DNA of 64,000 nt from Bacteroidota bacterium (lineage in GTDB: Bacteria; Bacteroidota; Bacteroidia; Bacteroidales; DTGW01). The position numbers and the translations under genes were made by a program. Of the stretch, positions 52,604-61,655 are shown one piece after another. The stretch is taken from assembly GCA_029572965.1 (NCBI GenBank), contig JAKPQD010000383.1:186001-250000 (forward strand), read 5' to 3'. Below the pieces are notes generated by a model, which searched no databases, was not told the DNA's origin, and was given only the letters and a program-made list of their open reading frames with translations. The first letter of the stretch is position 1. Each line of letters begins with the position of its first letter.

Positions 52604-54106
52604 TCAGTCTTCCCGTTTGGTTTCTTTCAGGATAACGTCATGGGCCCCACCTTCAATAATACTTGTTGACGAAACCATAGTGATTTTTGCAACCTTTTTC
52701 AATTCGGGTATAGACAATGCACCACAACTGCACATGGTCGATTTTATCTTGCCCAGCGTTACGTCAAGGTTATCTTTGAGCTTGCCGGCATAAGGGACAT
52801 AGCTATCAACGCCCTCTTCAAACTTCAGCGAGGAGTTGCCGCCCATATCATATCGCTGCCAGTTACGGGCACGGTTAGAGCCCTCGCCCCAATACTCTTT
52901 TACATAATTGCTACCAATAAGCAGCTTCTTTGTTGGGCTTTCGTCAAAACGTGCAAAATACCTTCCCATCATAATAAAATCAGCCCCCATAGCCAAAGCC
53001 AGCACCATGTGGTAATCTTGCACTATACCACCATCTGAGCATATTGGAATATATTCGCCTTTCTTTTTGAAATATTCATCACGAGCTTTGGCCACTTCAA
53101 TTAATGAAGTAGCCTGACCACGGCCTATACCTTTTTGTTCTCGGGTAATACAAATAGACCCCCCGCCTATCCCGACTTTTATAAAATCAGCCCCGGCATC
53201 GGCCAGATAATTAAAACCATCTTCATCAACAATATTTCCGGCACCAATCTTTACAGTATTTCCGTATGTATCTCTTACAAATTTAATAGTATCCTTCTGC
53301 CATTCCGAAAAACCATCGGATGAATCAATACAAAGCACATCTACCCCGGCTTCTACCAATCTGGGAATGCGTTCTTTATAATCCCGTGTATTGACACCTG
53401 CACCAACCAACAGTCTTTTATGACTGTCTAACAGTTCATTGGGGTTATCTTTGTGATTGTCATAGTCTTTCCTGAACACAAAATATTTCATGCACTGATT
53501 TTCATCAATGATAGGCAGTGTATTGATTTTATTTTCCCAGATAATGTCATTGGCTTCATCAAGACTGATACCATATTTACCCACAACCAGTTTTGAAAAT
53601 GGGGTCATGAAGTCTTTCACCTTCTTATCAAGACTGTCTTTGTTGGGGCGATAATCGCGGCTTGTAACCATTCCCAAAAGTTTTCCGCCGGCAGTGCCAT
53701 CATGGGTAATAGCTATTGTTGAAAAACCAGTCCTTTCATTTAGTTCTATAACATCCTTCAAAGTATTTTCGGGGGTCAGGTTAGCATCGCTGACCACAAA
53801 ACCGGCCTTAAACTTTTTTACCTTTCTAACCATTTCTGCTTGGTCTTCAATGGTTTGAGAAGCATAAATAAACGACAACCCTCCATTGCGAGCCAGCGCT
53901 ATTGCCATATTAGAATCTGAAACAGACTGCATGATAGCCGAAACAAAAGGAATATTAAGCGAGATTTCTGCTTTGCTTCCTGCAGCAAATTTTACTAAAG
54001 GTGTTTTTAAAGTTATCCGGTCGGGTGTACAATCTTTAGTAGTCAATCCCGGAATAAGCAAGTATTCGTTAAATGTCCTTGAAATATCATTGATAATTTG
54101 TGCCAT
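52604..54106 (-). CDS. guaB: Inosine-5'-monophosphate dehydrogenase
   Basis: This 500-residue TIM-barrel enzyme has an inserted pair of CBS domains (about 105-225, [33 protein letters not shown]). The catalytic loop is [19 protein letters not shown] (more often IGPGSICTTR), then ICSDGGI and a mobile flap with the Arg-Tyr pair in NWQRYD. It oxidises IMP to XMP in guanine-nucleotide synthesis. The altered catalytic-loop sequence and long flap mark it as a divergent subtype. The CBS domains and flap exclude GMP reductase. A TAAATTTG box lies at 54129-54136. Confidence 0.92.
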   Translation of the reverse strand: MAQIINDISRTFNEYLLIPGLTTKDCTPDRITLKTPLVKFAAGSKAEISLNIPFVSAIMQSVSDSNMAIALARNGGLSFIYASQTIEDQAEMVRKVKKFKAGFVVSDANLTPENTLKDVIELNERTGFSTIAITHDGTAGGKLLGMVTSRDYRPNKDSLDKKVKDFMTPFSKLVVGKYGISLDEANDIIWENKINTLPIIDENQCMKYFVFRKDYDNHKDNPNELLDSHKRLLVGAGVNTRDYKERIPRLVEAGVDVLCIDSSDGFSEWQKDTIKFVRDTYGNTVKIGAGNIVDEDGFNYLADAGADFIKVGIGGGSICITREQKGIGRGQATSLIEVAKARDEYFKKKGEYIPICSDGGIVQDYHMVLALAMGADFIMMGRYFARFDESPTKKLLIGSNYVKEYWGEGSNRARNWQRYDMGGNSSLKFEEGVDSYVPYAGKLKDNLDVTLGKIKSTMCSCGALSIPELKKVAKITMVSSTSIIEGGAHDVILKETKRED

Positions 54107-54190
54107 AATGAGAATTTTAAAAATTTCGCAAATTTAACGAAATTAGAAGTCATAATAAGTAATCAACTCATACTTTCAACAAAAAAGTAT

Positions 54191-55252
54191 TTATTTAAAT
54201 TTTGACAACACCTTTTGATATTCTATCTCAAAATTCGGTGTCAGTATTTCTTTGCCAATAGCATCTTTAAGCTCATTGTGCGTCCAGAAACGGCCATCGG
54301 TAAGCTCTTCTTTGTTGATATTAATAGCTCCTTGGTAATGAGTAACAAAGCAAAACACCAGCTCGCGCTCTATGTCTGACTCCCAAATGTAGTTGGCCAC
54401 CAACTTAGGCTTGAACCCTATAATCCCGATTTCTTCCTCAGCTTCACGCACAAGGGCTGTTTCAATGCTTTCGCCAAAAGAGATATGCCCGCCAACGGCA
54501 GTATCCCACTTACCGGGCTGAATTTTGTGCATAGGACGTTTTTGCAGATATATCTCTCCCCTATTATTGATAACATGAAGGTGAACAACCGGGTGCAATA
54601 AGCTTTTGTCCGAATGACAAGCACTCCGTGGAGCCTTGCCTATTATTTCCCCTTTTTCATTTACCACCGGCAGCCACTCTTCCTTCTTTAACTTGATCTG
54701 AAGGACTTTGGTTTTTATAATTTCATAAAGAAAATATACCCCAAACAGGATGTAAAACAATCCTCCGCTGATGAAAGCCCAGGCTTCATTGCTCATAAAC
54801 CATACCGAATAAAACACCAATGCCGTATAAGCCGTGAAAATCCAGAAAAGTACTTTCATATTTTTCTTAAAATGAAGATATTGCGCATCATTCATTTCAA
54901 TACCCTTCATATAGCGTCTGGACATATTGAGCAATATATTGGCCGGCGTATATACCGAAACACCAAGGATTGCGCACATCAACACGCCTATCAACGCGGG
55001 TTTTATTTTGAAAAACACTTCATTGTCAAGCACAATGGAGATAACACCAAGTGCAATAACCAATGAGGTGTCGAGCAGTATAAATTTATCGAGCTTGCGG
55101 TCTTTAATCCAATAATACGCCAATTCAACAACCCCAATGAAAATGGCAACTACTAACCCCACCTTGGTACCCCAAAACTCATCGGCAATGATAAATGCAA
55201 ACAGGGGAATAAACCCGGGCAATAACTGCAATAGTATCTTTCTCTGGTTCAT
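54191..55252 (-). CDS. Fusion of a YciB-like membrane domain and a Nudix hydrolase
   Basis: The 353-residue protein has about six transmembrane helices in residues 7-180. Their pattern and start (LLPGFIPLFAFIIADEFWGTKVGLVVAI) resemble the septation/YciB (IspA-type inner membrane) family. A cytoplasmic Nudix domain follows (about 192-350). The Nudix box is intact: Gly255, Glu261, Arg269-Glu270, Glu273-Glu274 and Gly276, matching GX5EX7REUXEEXGU. The flanking VVNEKGEIIGKAPRSACHS and LHPVVHLHVINNRGEIYLQKR are like IPP isomerase-type Nudix proteins. It likely hydrolyses a nucleoside-diphosphate-linked substrate at the membrane; the substrate is not known. Confidence 0.85.
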   Translation of the reverse strand: MNQRKILLQLLPGFIPLFAFIIADEFWGTKVGLVVAIFIGVVELAYYWIKDRKLDKFILLDTSLVIALGVISIVLDNEVFFKIKPALIGVLMCAILGVSVYTPANILLNMSRRYMKGIEMNDAQYLHFKKNMKVLFWIFTAYTALVFYSVWFMSNEAWAFISGGLFYILFGVYFLYEIIKTKVLQIKLKKEEWLPVVNEKGEIIGKAPRSACHSDKSLLHPVVHLHVINNRGEIYLQKRPMHKIQPGKWDTAVGGHISFGESIETALVREAEEEIGIIGFKPKLVANYIWESDIERELVFCFVTHYQGAININKEELTDGRFWTHNELKDAIGKEILTPNFEIEYQKVLSKFK

Positions 55253-55375
55253 GTTACAATTTTGATTGGCAATATTATTGAATATTTTGAGAATGGAAAA
55301 GTATCAACAATTATGGTGTAGTTTGAAGTTTTTGTCCAACTTTGCCCAATACAACAACATTCATTTGCCATAAAG

Positions 55376-56416
55376 ATGATTCAAATTGACGATTTTGCCA
55401 TTCAATCCATAGCCGTGCATTATGTCGGGAATAAGCTAAACGATGAAGTTTGCGCTATCTCAAAGGGGCTGCTAAATACTAATGAAAAGACGCTTTATGC
55501 CTTGGTGAAATATTTCAGAAGTTCGTTTAAATCGCAGGAATATTATAACTTTTTTCACGAAAGTGACATAAACCTCAATGAAGCTTACACTTTTGCAGGT
55601 AAAATTTTTGAAAACCCCGATGTTCTTTACGAGCAATCGGTCAATCTTGCACAACACCTTTATGCTCAATGTGTTCATCCAAAAATCAAAAGTGGCGAAT
55701 TTTATGTTGTGTATTTCAAGGATTGTATGCTGGACGACTATGTGGCCGATGCCATTGGCCTTTTCAAATCTGAAAACAAAGACACGTTTTTGCAGGTTTC
55801 TGCCACCGACGATGGGCTCAACATCGAAAGCGAAACAGGCATTAACATCAACAAACCTGACAAAGGTTGCCTGATTTTCAACATAGAAAAGGACAAAGGT
55901 TACGTGGTTGCCGTTGTCGATAATACCAACAAAGGGCTTGAGGCCCAATACTGGATAGACAGCTTCCTGAAAATCAGGCAACGCAATGACGAATATCTCA
56001 AAACTCAACAAATGATGAGCCTCTGCAAAGATTTTATCACCAAAGAGCTTCCACAGCAATACAATACCACTAAAGCCGACCAGGTGGACATGCTGAAAAA
56101 ATCTGTCAAATTTTTTAAAGAAAAAGAGCACTTTGAGATGGATGAATTTACCAACGAAGTAATTGGACAGCCTGATGTTATAGAAACCTTCAATAATTAC
56201 AAAAACAATTACCAGACAGAGCAGGAGCTACATTTTGACAACAATTTTAACATCAATAATACCGCCGTTAAAAAACAGGAACGAAAGTTTAGAAGCGTAA
56301 TAAAACTCGATAAAAACTTCCACATCTACGTGCATGGCAATCCCAACCTTATTGAACAAGGCATTGACGAAAACGGAAGGAAATTTTATAAAATATTTTA
56401 TCAGGAAGAAAACTAA
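55376..56416 (+). CDS. Nucleoid-associated protein (NdpA/YejK family)
   Basis: The 346-residue soluble protein matches the 37-kDa nucleoid-associated family. It starts MIQIDDFAIQSIAVHYVGNKLNDE, then FFxxxD-like YYNFFHESDINLNEAYTFA, VYFKDCMLDDYVADAIGLFKSE, DNTNKGLEAQYWIDSFLKI and a C-terminal FKSVIKLDKNFHIYVHGN-type segment (RSVIKLDKNFHIYVHG). In E. coli YejK binds DNA and topoisomerases. The Bacteroidota homologue's role is untested. It is divergent from the Nudix fusion gene. Confidence 0.88.
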   Translation: MIQIDDFAIQSIAVHYVGNKLNDEVCAISKGLLNTNEKTLYALVKYFRSSFKSQEYYNFFHESDINLNEAYTFAGKIFENPDVLYEQSVNLAQHLYAQCVHPKIKSGEFYVVYFKDCMLDDYVADAIGLFKSENKDTFLQVSATDDGLNIESETGININKPDKGCLIFNIEKDKGYVVAVVDNTNKGLEAQYWIDSFLKIRQRNDEYLKTQQMMSLCKDFITKELPQQYNTTKADQVDMLKKSVKFFKEKEHFEMDEFTNEVIGQPDVIETFNNYKNNYQTEQELHFDNNFNINNTAVKKQERKFRSVIKLDKNFHIYVHGNPNLIEQGIDENGRKFYKIFYQEEN

Positions 56417-56592
56417 CTGATGATTATTATTACTTTTCTAAACTAACAATGTTTATCCGTTATTTATTCAATAACCTTACCTATTGATAATTTAAAGCTT
56501 TTTATTGCATCAACATTTTATTGTATAAGACAAACATAAAGTGTTAGATATTAAATTTTTATATGATTATATTAAAAAATATCCAAAAAAAG

Positions 56593-56608
56593 TATGACTT
56601 TTGTCATA
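56593..56608. promoter_or_regulatory. TATGAC-TTTT-GTCATA palindrome upstream of the sorting locus
   Basis: A perfect 6-bp inverted repeat with a 4-base spacer lies 61 bases before the fibronectin-III gene. It resembles the palindrome before lon (42640-42652), sharing TTTTGTCATA. It could be an operator site. The surrounding 56417-56668 region shows no other gene. Confidence 0.4.
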
Positions 56609-56668
56609 AAAATAGAAACAAATTATCAAGAATAACCGTTAAAGAATTTAAGAAATAAAATAATAATT

Positions 56669-59365
56669 ATGAATTTGAAATTTTGCTTCTCTTTATTTTT
56701 AATTGCTTTTGTTTCATTAAGCATTAACCCTGACATTAAAGGGGCAACTCCTGTTCAACAAGCATATAATATTTCTTTTTCTTCTGTAAAGGAAACAAGC
56801 TTTACCGTAAAATGGCTCAGGGGTAGCGGTAGCAAGTGTGTGGTGTTTGTAAAACAAACCTCTTCAGGTACAGCCTCTCCGGTAAATAAAACTACTTACA
56901 AAGCCAGTACCGTGTTTGGTTCTGGCTCGCAAATTGGTACCTCAAAATGGTATTGTGTATATAATGGTACAGGTACCTCTGTTACCATTACCGGGCTTAC
57001 CGTTGGAAAGACATATCGGGTCATGGTTTGTGAATATAATGGCACAAATGGTTCACAAGAATATCTTACTACTTCGGCCTCCAAAAACCCTGCTAACCAA
57101 GCCCCTGATTATACCTGGCCTACAATTCAGGCAAAAAACCTCACGTTCTCAAACATCAGTTCAACAAGTATTACGGCAAGCTGGACTCGCGGCAATGGAA
57201 GCCAATGTATATTATTTGTAAAACAAACAAACTCAGGTACTGCCTCGCCTGTAAATAATACAACTTACTCGGCTAATAATACTTTTGGCTCAGGCTCTCA
57301 AATAGGTACTTCTGGATGGTATTGTTTATATAAAGGAACCGGAAAAAGCGTTGTTGTCAATGGATTAACCCCTGGAACGACTTATCAGTTTATGACATGC
57401 GAATTCAATGGCTCAAATGGATTTGAAAAATACTTAACTTCAACAACCTCTGGTAACCCTGCTGTTCAAACAACAATAACAGCAACCCCAACAATACAAG
57501 CTTCTAAAGTTTCGTTTGCTAACGTAACGGCCAATAGCTTTAACCTTTCATGGACAAGAGGCAACGGAAGCAACTGTGCTGTATTTGTTACGACTAATAC
57601 TACCTCGTCACTTTCTCTGACAAACAACACAACCTATGTACCCAATAATGTTTATGGACTTGGGACACAAGTCGGGACTTCGGGCTGGTATTGTGTTTAT
57701 ACAGGAAGCGGGACAAACATTAACGTAACCGGGCTAAAACCTGGTGTTACCTACAAAGCCATGGTTTGCGAATTCAATGGAAATGCGTCAAATGAAAAAT
57801 ATTTGGTTTCAACTACCTCAAACAACCCCAATACAAGAAAGACAATAGCCATAACAACATGGGATGGAACATCCTGGGACAATGGCAAACCTAATCCTGA
57901 AACCAATGCTGTTGTTAATGCAGACCTCAAGCTAAATGAAAACATTGTATGTAACGACTTAATTATTAATGCGGGCAAAAATCTTACTATAAATGCCGGA
58001 TATTGCCTTACAGTACAAAACAACATCACCAACAACGGTTATTTAATCCTCAAATCTCCCTTGAGCGAAGCTTCATCTGCGATGTTGATCAATTATGGCG
58101 ATATCACCAATAATGGAACAATGACTGCCGAAAGATATATTACTCCGGGGACAAGTCTTTCTTCAAACAAAGTATGGCACAACATGAGTTCTCCTGTGGG
58201 AAGCTTTAAAGTTGAAAAATCGTTCTTTGGCGATTATGTATCACAGTATGTTGAAAGTACAAATGGCTGGAAAGCCTTAGTATCGGGAAACCTGATTACC
58301 CCAACAACAGGCTATATAGTAAAAACCATACAAACTGGCGGAAAAACCATCAATTTTACAGGCACCTTTAATACTGGCAACCAAAGCGTAGCATTGACCA
58401 ATACCGGCGCTGATGCTAATCATGGATATAACCTTGTTGGAAATCCATATCCTTCTGCCATTGATTGGGAAGCCTCCTCGGGTTGGACAAAAACAAATAT
58501 CTCCCGTACCATTTGGATTTGGAACCCATATACGCAGGTATATTCAACATGGGACGGTACTGTTGGCACTAATGGAGGCAGCAGATATATACCTGCTATG
58601 CAAGGCTTTATCGTAAAAGTCAATGAAGGATATACCACCGGGGCTTTAGCCATGAACAACAATGTAAGAGTTTACAATACAAAATCGTATAGCAAAAAAG
58701 CTAAAACTGAGCCTGAATTGATAAGATTAAAAACCTCAGGCAATGAACTTTCTGACGAACTTATTGTTTATAAGTCAGAGGTTAATGGTAATACCGAAAA
58801 AATGTTCAGCACCAACAAATATGTACCACAAATTAGTGCTGCTAACGCTGCAGGAGATTACACTATTGTAAAATTGGCAGAGAATACAACTGACACAACA
58901 ATACAATTAAGTTTCAGGTGTGATACCAGTGGTAAATATACTATTAGCGCTGAAGATATGTCATTTAACAATGGCACTTCAACTATTTACCTCATTGACA
59001 AACAGGAAGGCATGACAATAAAATTAGAATCTGGAACAAGTTATACCTTTTATCATGACACAAAAAATGAAGTGAAAAGGTTTGCTTTGATGCTTTCTGC
59101 AACAGATGAAACGAATACAACAAATATTAACAATCAGTCTGAATCAGAAATCAATATTTGGTCGTATAACAAAAAAATAATGGCAAATATTACAGAAAAT
59201 GGAAAATTTGACTTAGAAGTATATAATCTTTCCGGGGTTTTGGTAGCCCAAAAAACCATCAACCAGAAAGGCATTAGCAGTTTACAACTAAGTCAAAAAG
59301 GTGTATATATTGTAAAATTAAAGAATACTGAAATTACCAAAACAAAAAAAATAATTGTAAAATAA
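56669..59365 (+). CDS. Secreted fibronectin-III repeat protein with T9SS sorting domain
   Basis: The 898-residue protein has a signal peptide (residues 1-25) and three similar fibronectin-III-type repeats (about 33-147, 150-265, 270-388). Each contains WxRGxGSxCxVFV, FGSGSQIGTSxWYCxYxGTG and a GLxxGxTYxxMxCExNG strand. A beta-rich stalk with TTWDGTSWDNGKPNP and LIINAGKNLTINAG (about 390-480) follows, then a long domain. The C-terminal type A T9SS sorting region (about 825-898) reads FDLEVYNLSGVLVAQKTI and GVYIVKLKNTEITKTKKIIVK, in pieces. It should be exported by T9SS and attached to the cell surface or released. Its stop codon overlaps the next gene's start (TAATG). Confidence 0.88.
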   Translation: MNLKFCFSLFLIAFVSLSINPDIKGATPVQQAYNISFSSVKETSFTVKWLRGSGSKCVVFVKQTSSGTASPVNKTTYKASTVFGSGSQIGTSKWYCVYNGTGTSVTITGLTVGKTYRVMVCEYNGTNGSQEYLTTSASKNPANQAPDYTWPTIQAKNLTFSNISSTSITASWTRGNGSQCILFVKQTNSGTASPVNNTTYSANNTFGSGSQIGTSGWYCLYKGTGKSVVVNGLTPGTTYQFMTCEFNGSNGFEKYLTSTTSGNPAVQTTITATPTIQASKVSFANVTANSFNLSWTRGNGSNCAVFVTTNTTSSLSLTNNTTYVPNNVYGLGTQVGTSGWYCVYTGSGTNINVTGLKPGVTYKAMVCEFNGNASNEKYLVSTTSNNPNTRKTIAITTWDGTSWDNGKPNPETNAVVNADLKLNENIVCNDLIINAGKNLTINAGYCLTVQNNITNNGYLILKSPLSEASSAMLINYGDITNNGTMTAERYITPGTSLSSNKVWHNMSSPVGSFKVEKSFFGDYVSQYVESTNGWKALVSGNLITPTTGYIVKTIQTGGKTINFTGTFNTGNQSVALTNTGADANHGYNLVGNPYPSAIDWEASSGWTKTNISRTIWIWNPYTQVYSTWDGTVGTNGGSRYIPAMQGFIVKVNEGYTTGALAMNNNVRVYNTKSYSKKAKTEPELIRLKTSGNELSDELIVYKSEVNGNTEKMFSTNKYVPQISAANAAGDYTIVKLAENTTDTTIQLSFRCDTSGKYTISAEDMSFNNGTSTIYLIDKQEGMTIKLESGTSYTFYHDTKNEVKRFALMLSATDETNTTNINNQSESEINIWSYNKKIMANITENGKFDLEVYNLSGVLVAQKTINQKGISSLQLSQKGVYIVKLKNTEITKTKKIIVK

Positions 59366-59613
59366 TGAAGAATAAGCTTTTACAGATAATCGCAATAGCA
59401 CTACTTTTTTTTACAAACGTAGTTGCATTTGCACAAAGCAGCCCAACCCCGGTACAACCTGCAAACGGCCCATCAGATCCAGGAGGCGGAGATCCGGCAA
59501 TAGGCACACCTTTAGACAGTAATGCTATTTTTGTTTTAATATTTGCAGGAGGCTTGTTATTACTGCTAATAAACAGAAAAAAAGTATTAGAATTTGTAAA
59601 AAGCCAAAAGTAA
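59365..59613 (+). CDS. Small exported protein with GTPLD-TM-RKK C-terminal signal (candidate exosortase substrate)
   Basis: The 82-residue protein has a signal peptide (residues 1-24, cleavage near AFAQ). A Pro/Gly/Asp-rich linker of about 25 residues follows (SSPTPVQPANGPSDPGGGDP). The tripartite C-terminus comprises GTPLD (47-51), a hydrophobic segment (about 54-69) and RKK (71-73). This is the layout of CTERM sorting signals cut by exosortases. The P-[IL]-D motif recalls the short Bacteroidota signals labelled PID-CTERM in public annotation. It is translationally coupled by TAATG to the T9SS protein before it, and a terminator follows. Almost nothing but sorting signal remains after processing, so the mature product may be a very short peptide. 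Confidence 0.8.
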   Translation: MKNKLLQIIAIALLFFTNVVAFAQSSPTPVQPANGPSDPGGGDPAIGTPLDSNAIFVLIFAGGLLLLLINRKKVLEFVKSQK

Positions 59614-59632
59614 AAAAATTTACATACTATAG

Positions 59633-59676
59633 AATCAATCTATTTTGTAACAGTTACTCAATAGATTGATTTTTTT
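59633..59676 (+). terminator. Hairpin terminator after the small exported protein
   Basis: Perfect 11-bp arms AATCAATCTAT and ATAGATTGATT enclose a 17-base loop and lead into a T-run, 20 bases after the stop codon. It separates the substrate-side genes from the membrane-protein/exosortase genes. Confidence 0.88.
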
Positions 59677-59750
59677 GTTATCAATACAAAACAATTAAAA
59701 ACCAACAACCTGTATTTGAACAAATTAGAACACTTTCATTTTCTGACTCT

Positions 59751-60569
59751 ATGGAAGTCAAAGACAAAAATATAAGAATGACTTACGACAAAAAAATCAT
59801 ACTATTTTCTGTCAATTCGTTTTTTGCATTTTTATCTTCGTTTTTGCTTTTGCATATTTTATCCCAAATCGTTACAATCATTGTAGCCCATGCTAACTCA
59901 ATACCTACACGCTTTAATTATTTCAATGTCATATTCCCCATCTCTGACGATTCAAATCTGTGGACACAGAACTCAGTTGTTTCAATATATTTATCAGGCC
60001 CTTTATTTTGTTTGTTATTAGGCCTTGCCTTCAGGAGGTATTTAACAATTTCTATTGATAACCCCAACCGAAACACCAAGCTATTCTTTATCTGGGGATA
60101 CACTCATGCCATGAATTGCTTCTTTGGCGGCCTAATTGCAGGTATTCCTTTATTAAAAGGCATTGGCTATGTCCCCATTTGGCTATACTTCTCCAATACG
60201 GCTTTAATTATAACTATTGTATTTTCCGGAGTTTTATTGTTACTGAACGGATTCTTTCTGCGAAACATCTTTTCATCTCTTTCTTATGCTGAAATATGCT
60301 GGAAAAAGCCTTTTCTTTTCAAATTCATGATCATATATGCCCCTTATTTATTGGCATTTGCTTTATTCTTTATACTCAGGTTCCCAGATAACAGCATATA
60401 TCAGCAAGCTTTAATGGTAACCTTGCTACTCCAGTTATTTTTTATCATGTCAAACAGCTATATACACGAATGGGATGATGAAGTTAAGGTTTCTATTGCA
60501 GTCTCATGGAAACTGATTTTATTATGCTTATCTTTATTTTGGATAATATTTATATGGAGCAAAATGTAA
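59751..60569 (+). CDS. Seven-helix membrane protein of unknown function, coupled to exosortase
   Basis: The 272-residue protein has about seven hydrophobic helices and few charged residues in them. Notable conserved-looking elements are FFIWGYTHAMNCFFGGLIAGIPLL (helix 3, His, Asn and a GG pair) and FIMSNSYIHEWDDEV near the C-terminus. I do not recognise the family; no HExxH or other protease motif is present. Its stop codon overlaps the likely start of the exosortase gene (TAATG at 60567-60571), so the two proteins are expected in similar amounts and may form a complex. The first Met is followed by MTYDKK nine codons on, an alternative start. Confidence 0.7.
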   Translation: MEVKDKNIRMTYDKKIILFSVNSFFAFLSSFLLLHILSQIVTIIVAHANSIPTRFNYFNVIFPISDDSNLWTQNSVVSIYLSGPLFCLLLGLAFRRYLTISIDNPNRNTKLFFIWGYTHAMNCFFGGLIAGIPLLKGIGYVPIWLYFSNTALIITIVFSGVLLLLNGFFLRNIFSSLSYAEICWKKPFLFKFMIIYAPYLLAFALFFILRFPDNSIYQQALMVTLLLQLFFIMSNSYIHEWDDEVKVSIAVSWKLILLCLSLFWIIFIWSKM

Positions 60570-61651
60570 TGGATTATCTAAAAAAAATATTGGCTATAAT
60601 TAAAAAGAATCGGCCTTTATCCACTTATCTTATAGCTATTTTGACTGTTTTTATATTTCTTTTTATCGTAAAAAAACCATTACAAAAGCTATTTCTTGAT
60701 ATTCATCTCACACAAACATACTACAACACCCTTATTAACATTTCAGCCTCTATACTGCATTTTTTGGGGTTTAATTGGCAAGAAACCGAACATGGCTTAC
60801 TTGTTAAATCTTTATCTGGCGATTATATTATACATAACAGGCTAATGTCCCTCAGGTATGCTTTTTTTATAATTACGGGCGGAATTTTGCTATCTTCAGG
60901 TTTGCTGCGCAAAATAAAGTTAATAGCTTTATCGCTGCTATTGCTGCAAATTTTTAATATCACCCGAATAGCTGTAATGTTATTCTTTGTATCATCATAC
61001 AAAACATACGAATATAGGCTTATTAGAGAGATATTTGAGCTCATTCTGCATTTAGGAATTTTAGCCTACATTATTTATTGGTTTAAAAATAACTGGCGTT
61101 TAAAAAGGTTGTTAATCGGAGCGTATAGAATAAAAAAGAAAACAATCAAAACATTCTTTGTTAAATTATTTTTAGCCACATTTATATTTAGTATTATTCT
61201 TTTCTTCATCAAAACTAATACCCTTGGTGTGGCCAACATATTGTCAACAGGAATTCTGAAAGGGGCCCAGGGAATATTATCTTTAATGGGTTATTCATCC
61301 AATGTTGATAGCGCTACATGTATTTTGCAAGGCCCCAACTGCCGGCTTCATTTGTCGTATTTATGTTTAGGTATCAACCTGATGTTTGTATTTGCCGCTT
61401 TTATAATTTTTACCAATGGACTTTTTTGGCAAAAGCTAATTTTTATTTCTGCTGGAATAGTGTTTATCTATTTTTTTAACATTTTGCGTTTTGTATTTCT
61501 ATTTATTTTTGTCACTAATAATCAGGGCAATGATGCCGCAATTCTTGACACCCATGATTTATATTCTTACGTTATATATGTTTTAACCTTTATTACATGG
61601 GGCATCTGGCTCAAATATTTTAGCAAGCCCCAACAAAACCCAATAAAATAA
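60569..61651 (+). CDS. Exosortase-family protein, tandem-duplicated with one degenerate half
   Basis: From the TAATG-coupled start MDYLKK the protein is 360 residues with many membrane helices. The C-terminal half has the exosortase triad: Cys266 in YLCLGIN, Arg307 in FNILRFVF and His329 in DTHDLYSY, each at the end of a helix. The N-terminal half repeats the same order: Ser94 in RLMSLRYAF, Arg133 in FNITRIAV and His161 in LILHLGIL. Spacings are close (39 against 41, 28 against 22). Exosortases cut CTERM signals, and the small GTPLD protein two genes upstream is a fitting substrate. An in-frame start at 60506 is possible but adds no recognisable sequence. Confidence 0.85.
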   Translation: MDYLKKILAIIKKNRPLSTYLIAILTVFIFLFIVKKPLQKLFLDIHLTQTYYNTLINISASILHFLGFNWQETEHGLLVKSLSGDYIIHNRLMSLRYAFFIITGGILLSSGLLRKIKLIALSLLLLQIFNITRIAVMLFFVSSYKTYEYRLIREIFELILHLGILAYIIYWFKNNWRLKRLLIGAYRIKKKTIKTFFVKLFLATFIFSIILFFIKTNTLGVANILSTGILKGAQGILSLMGYSSNVDSATCILQGPNCRLHLSYLCLGINLMFVFAAFIIFTNGLFWQKLIFISAGIVFIYFFNILRFVFLFIFVTNNQGNDAAILDTHDLYSYVIYVLTFITWGIWLKYFSKPQQNPIK

Positions 61652-61655
61652 AACA

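Noticed and set aside
52604-54106. GMP reductase instead of IMP dehydrogenase
   Set aside because: The CBS-domain insertion and the Arg-Tyr flap are IMPDH features; GMP reductases lack both.
60506-60568. Upstream start of the exosortase gene
   Set aside because: It lies inside the preceding gene, adds residues without family similarity, and the TAATG at 60567-60571 offers a better coupled start.
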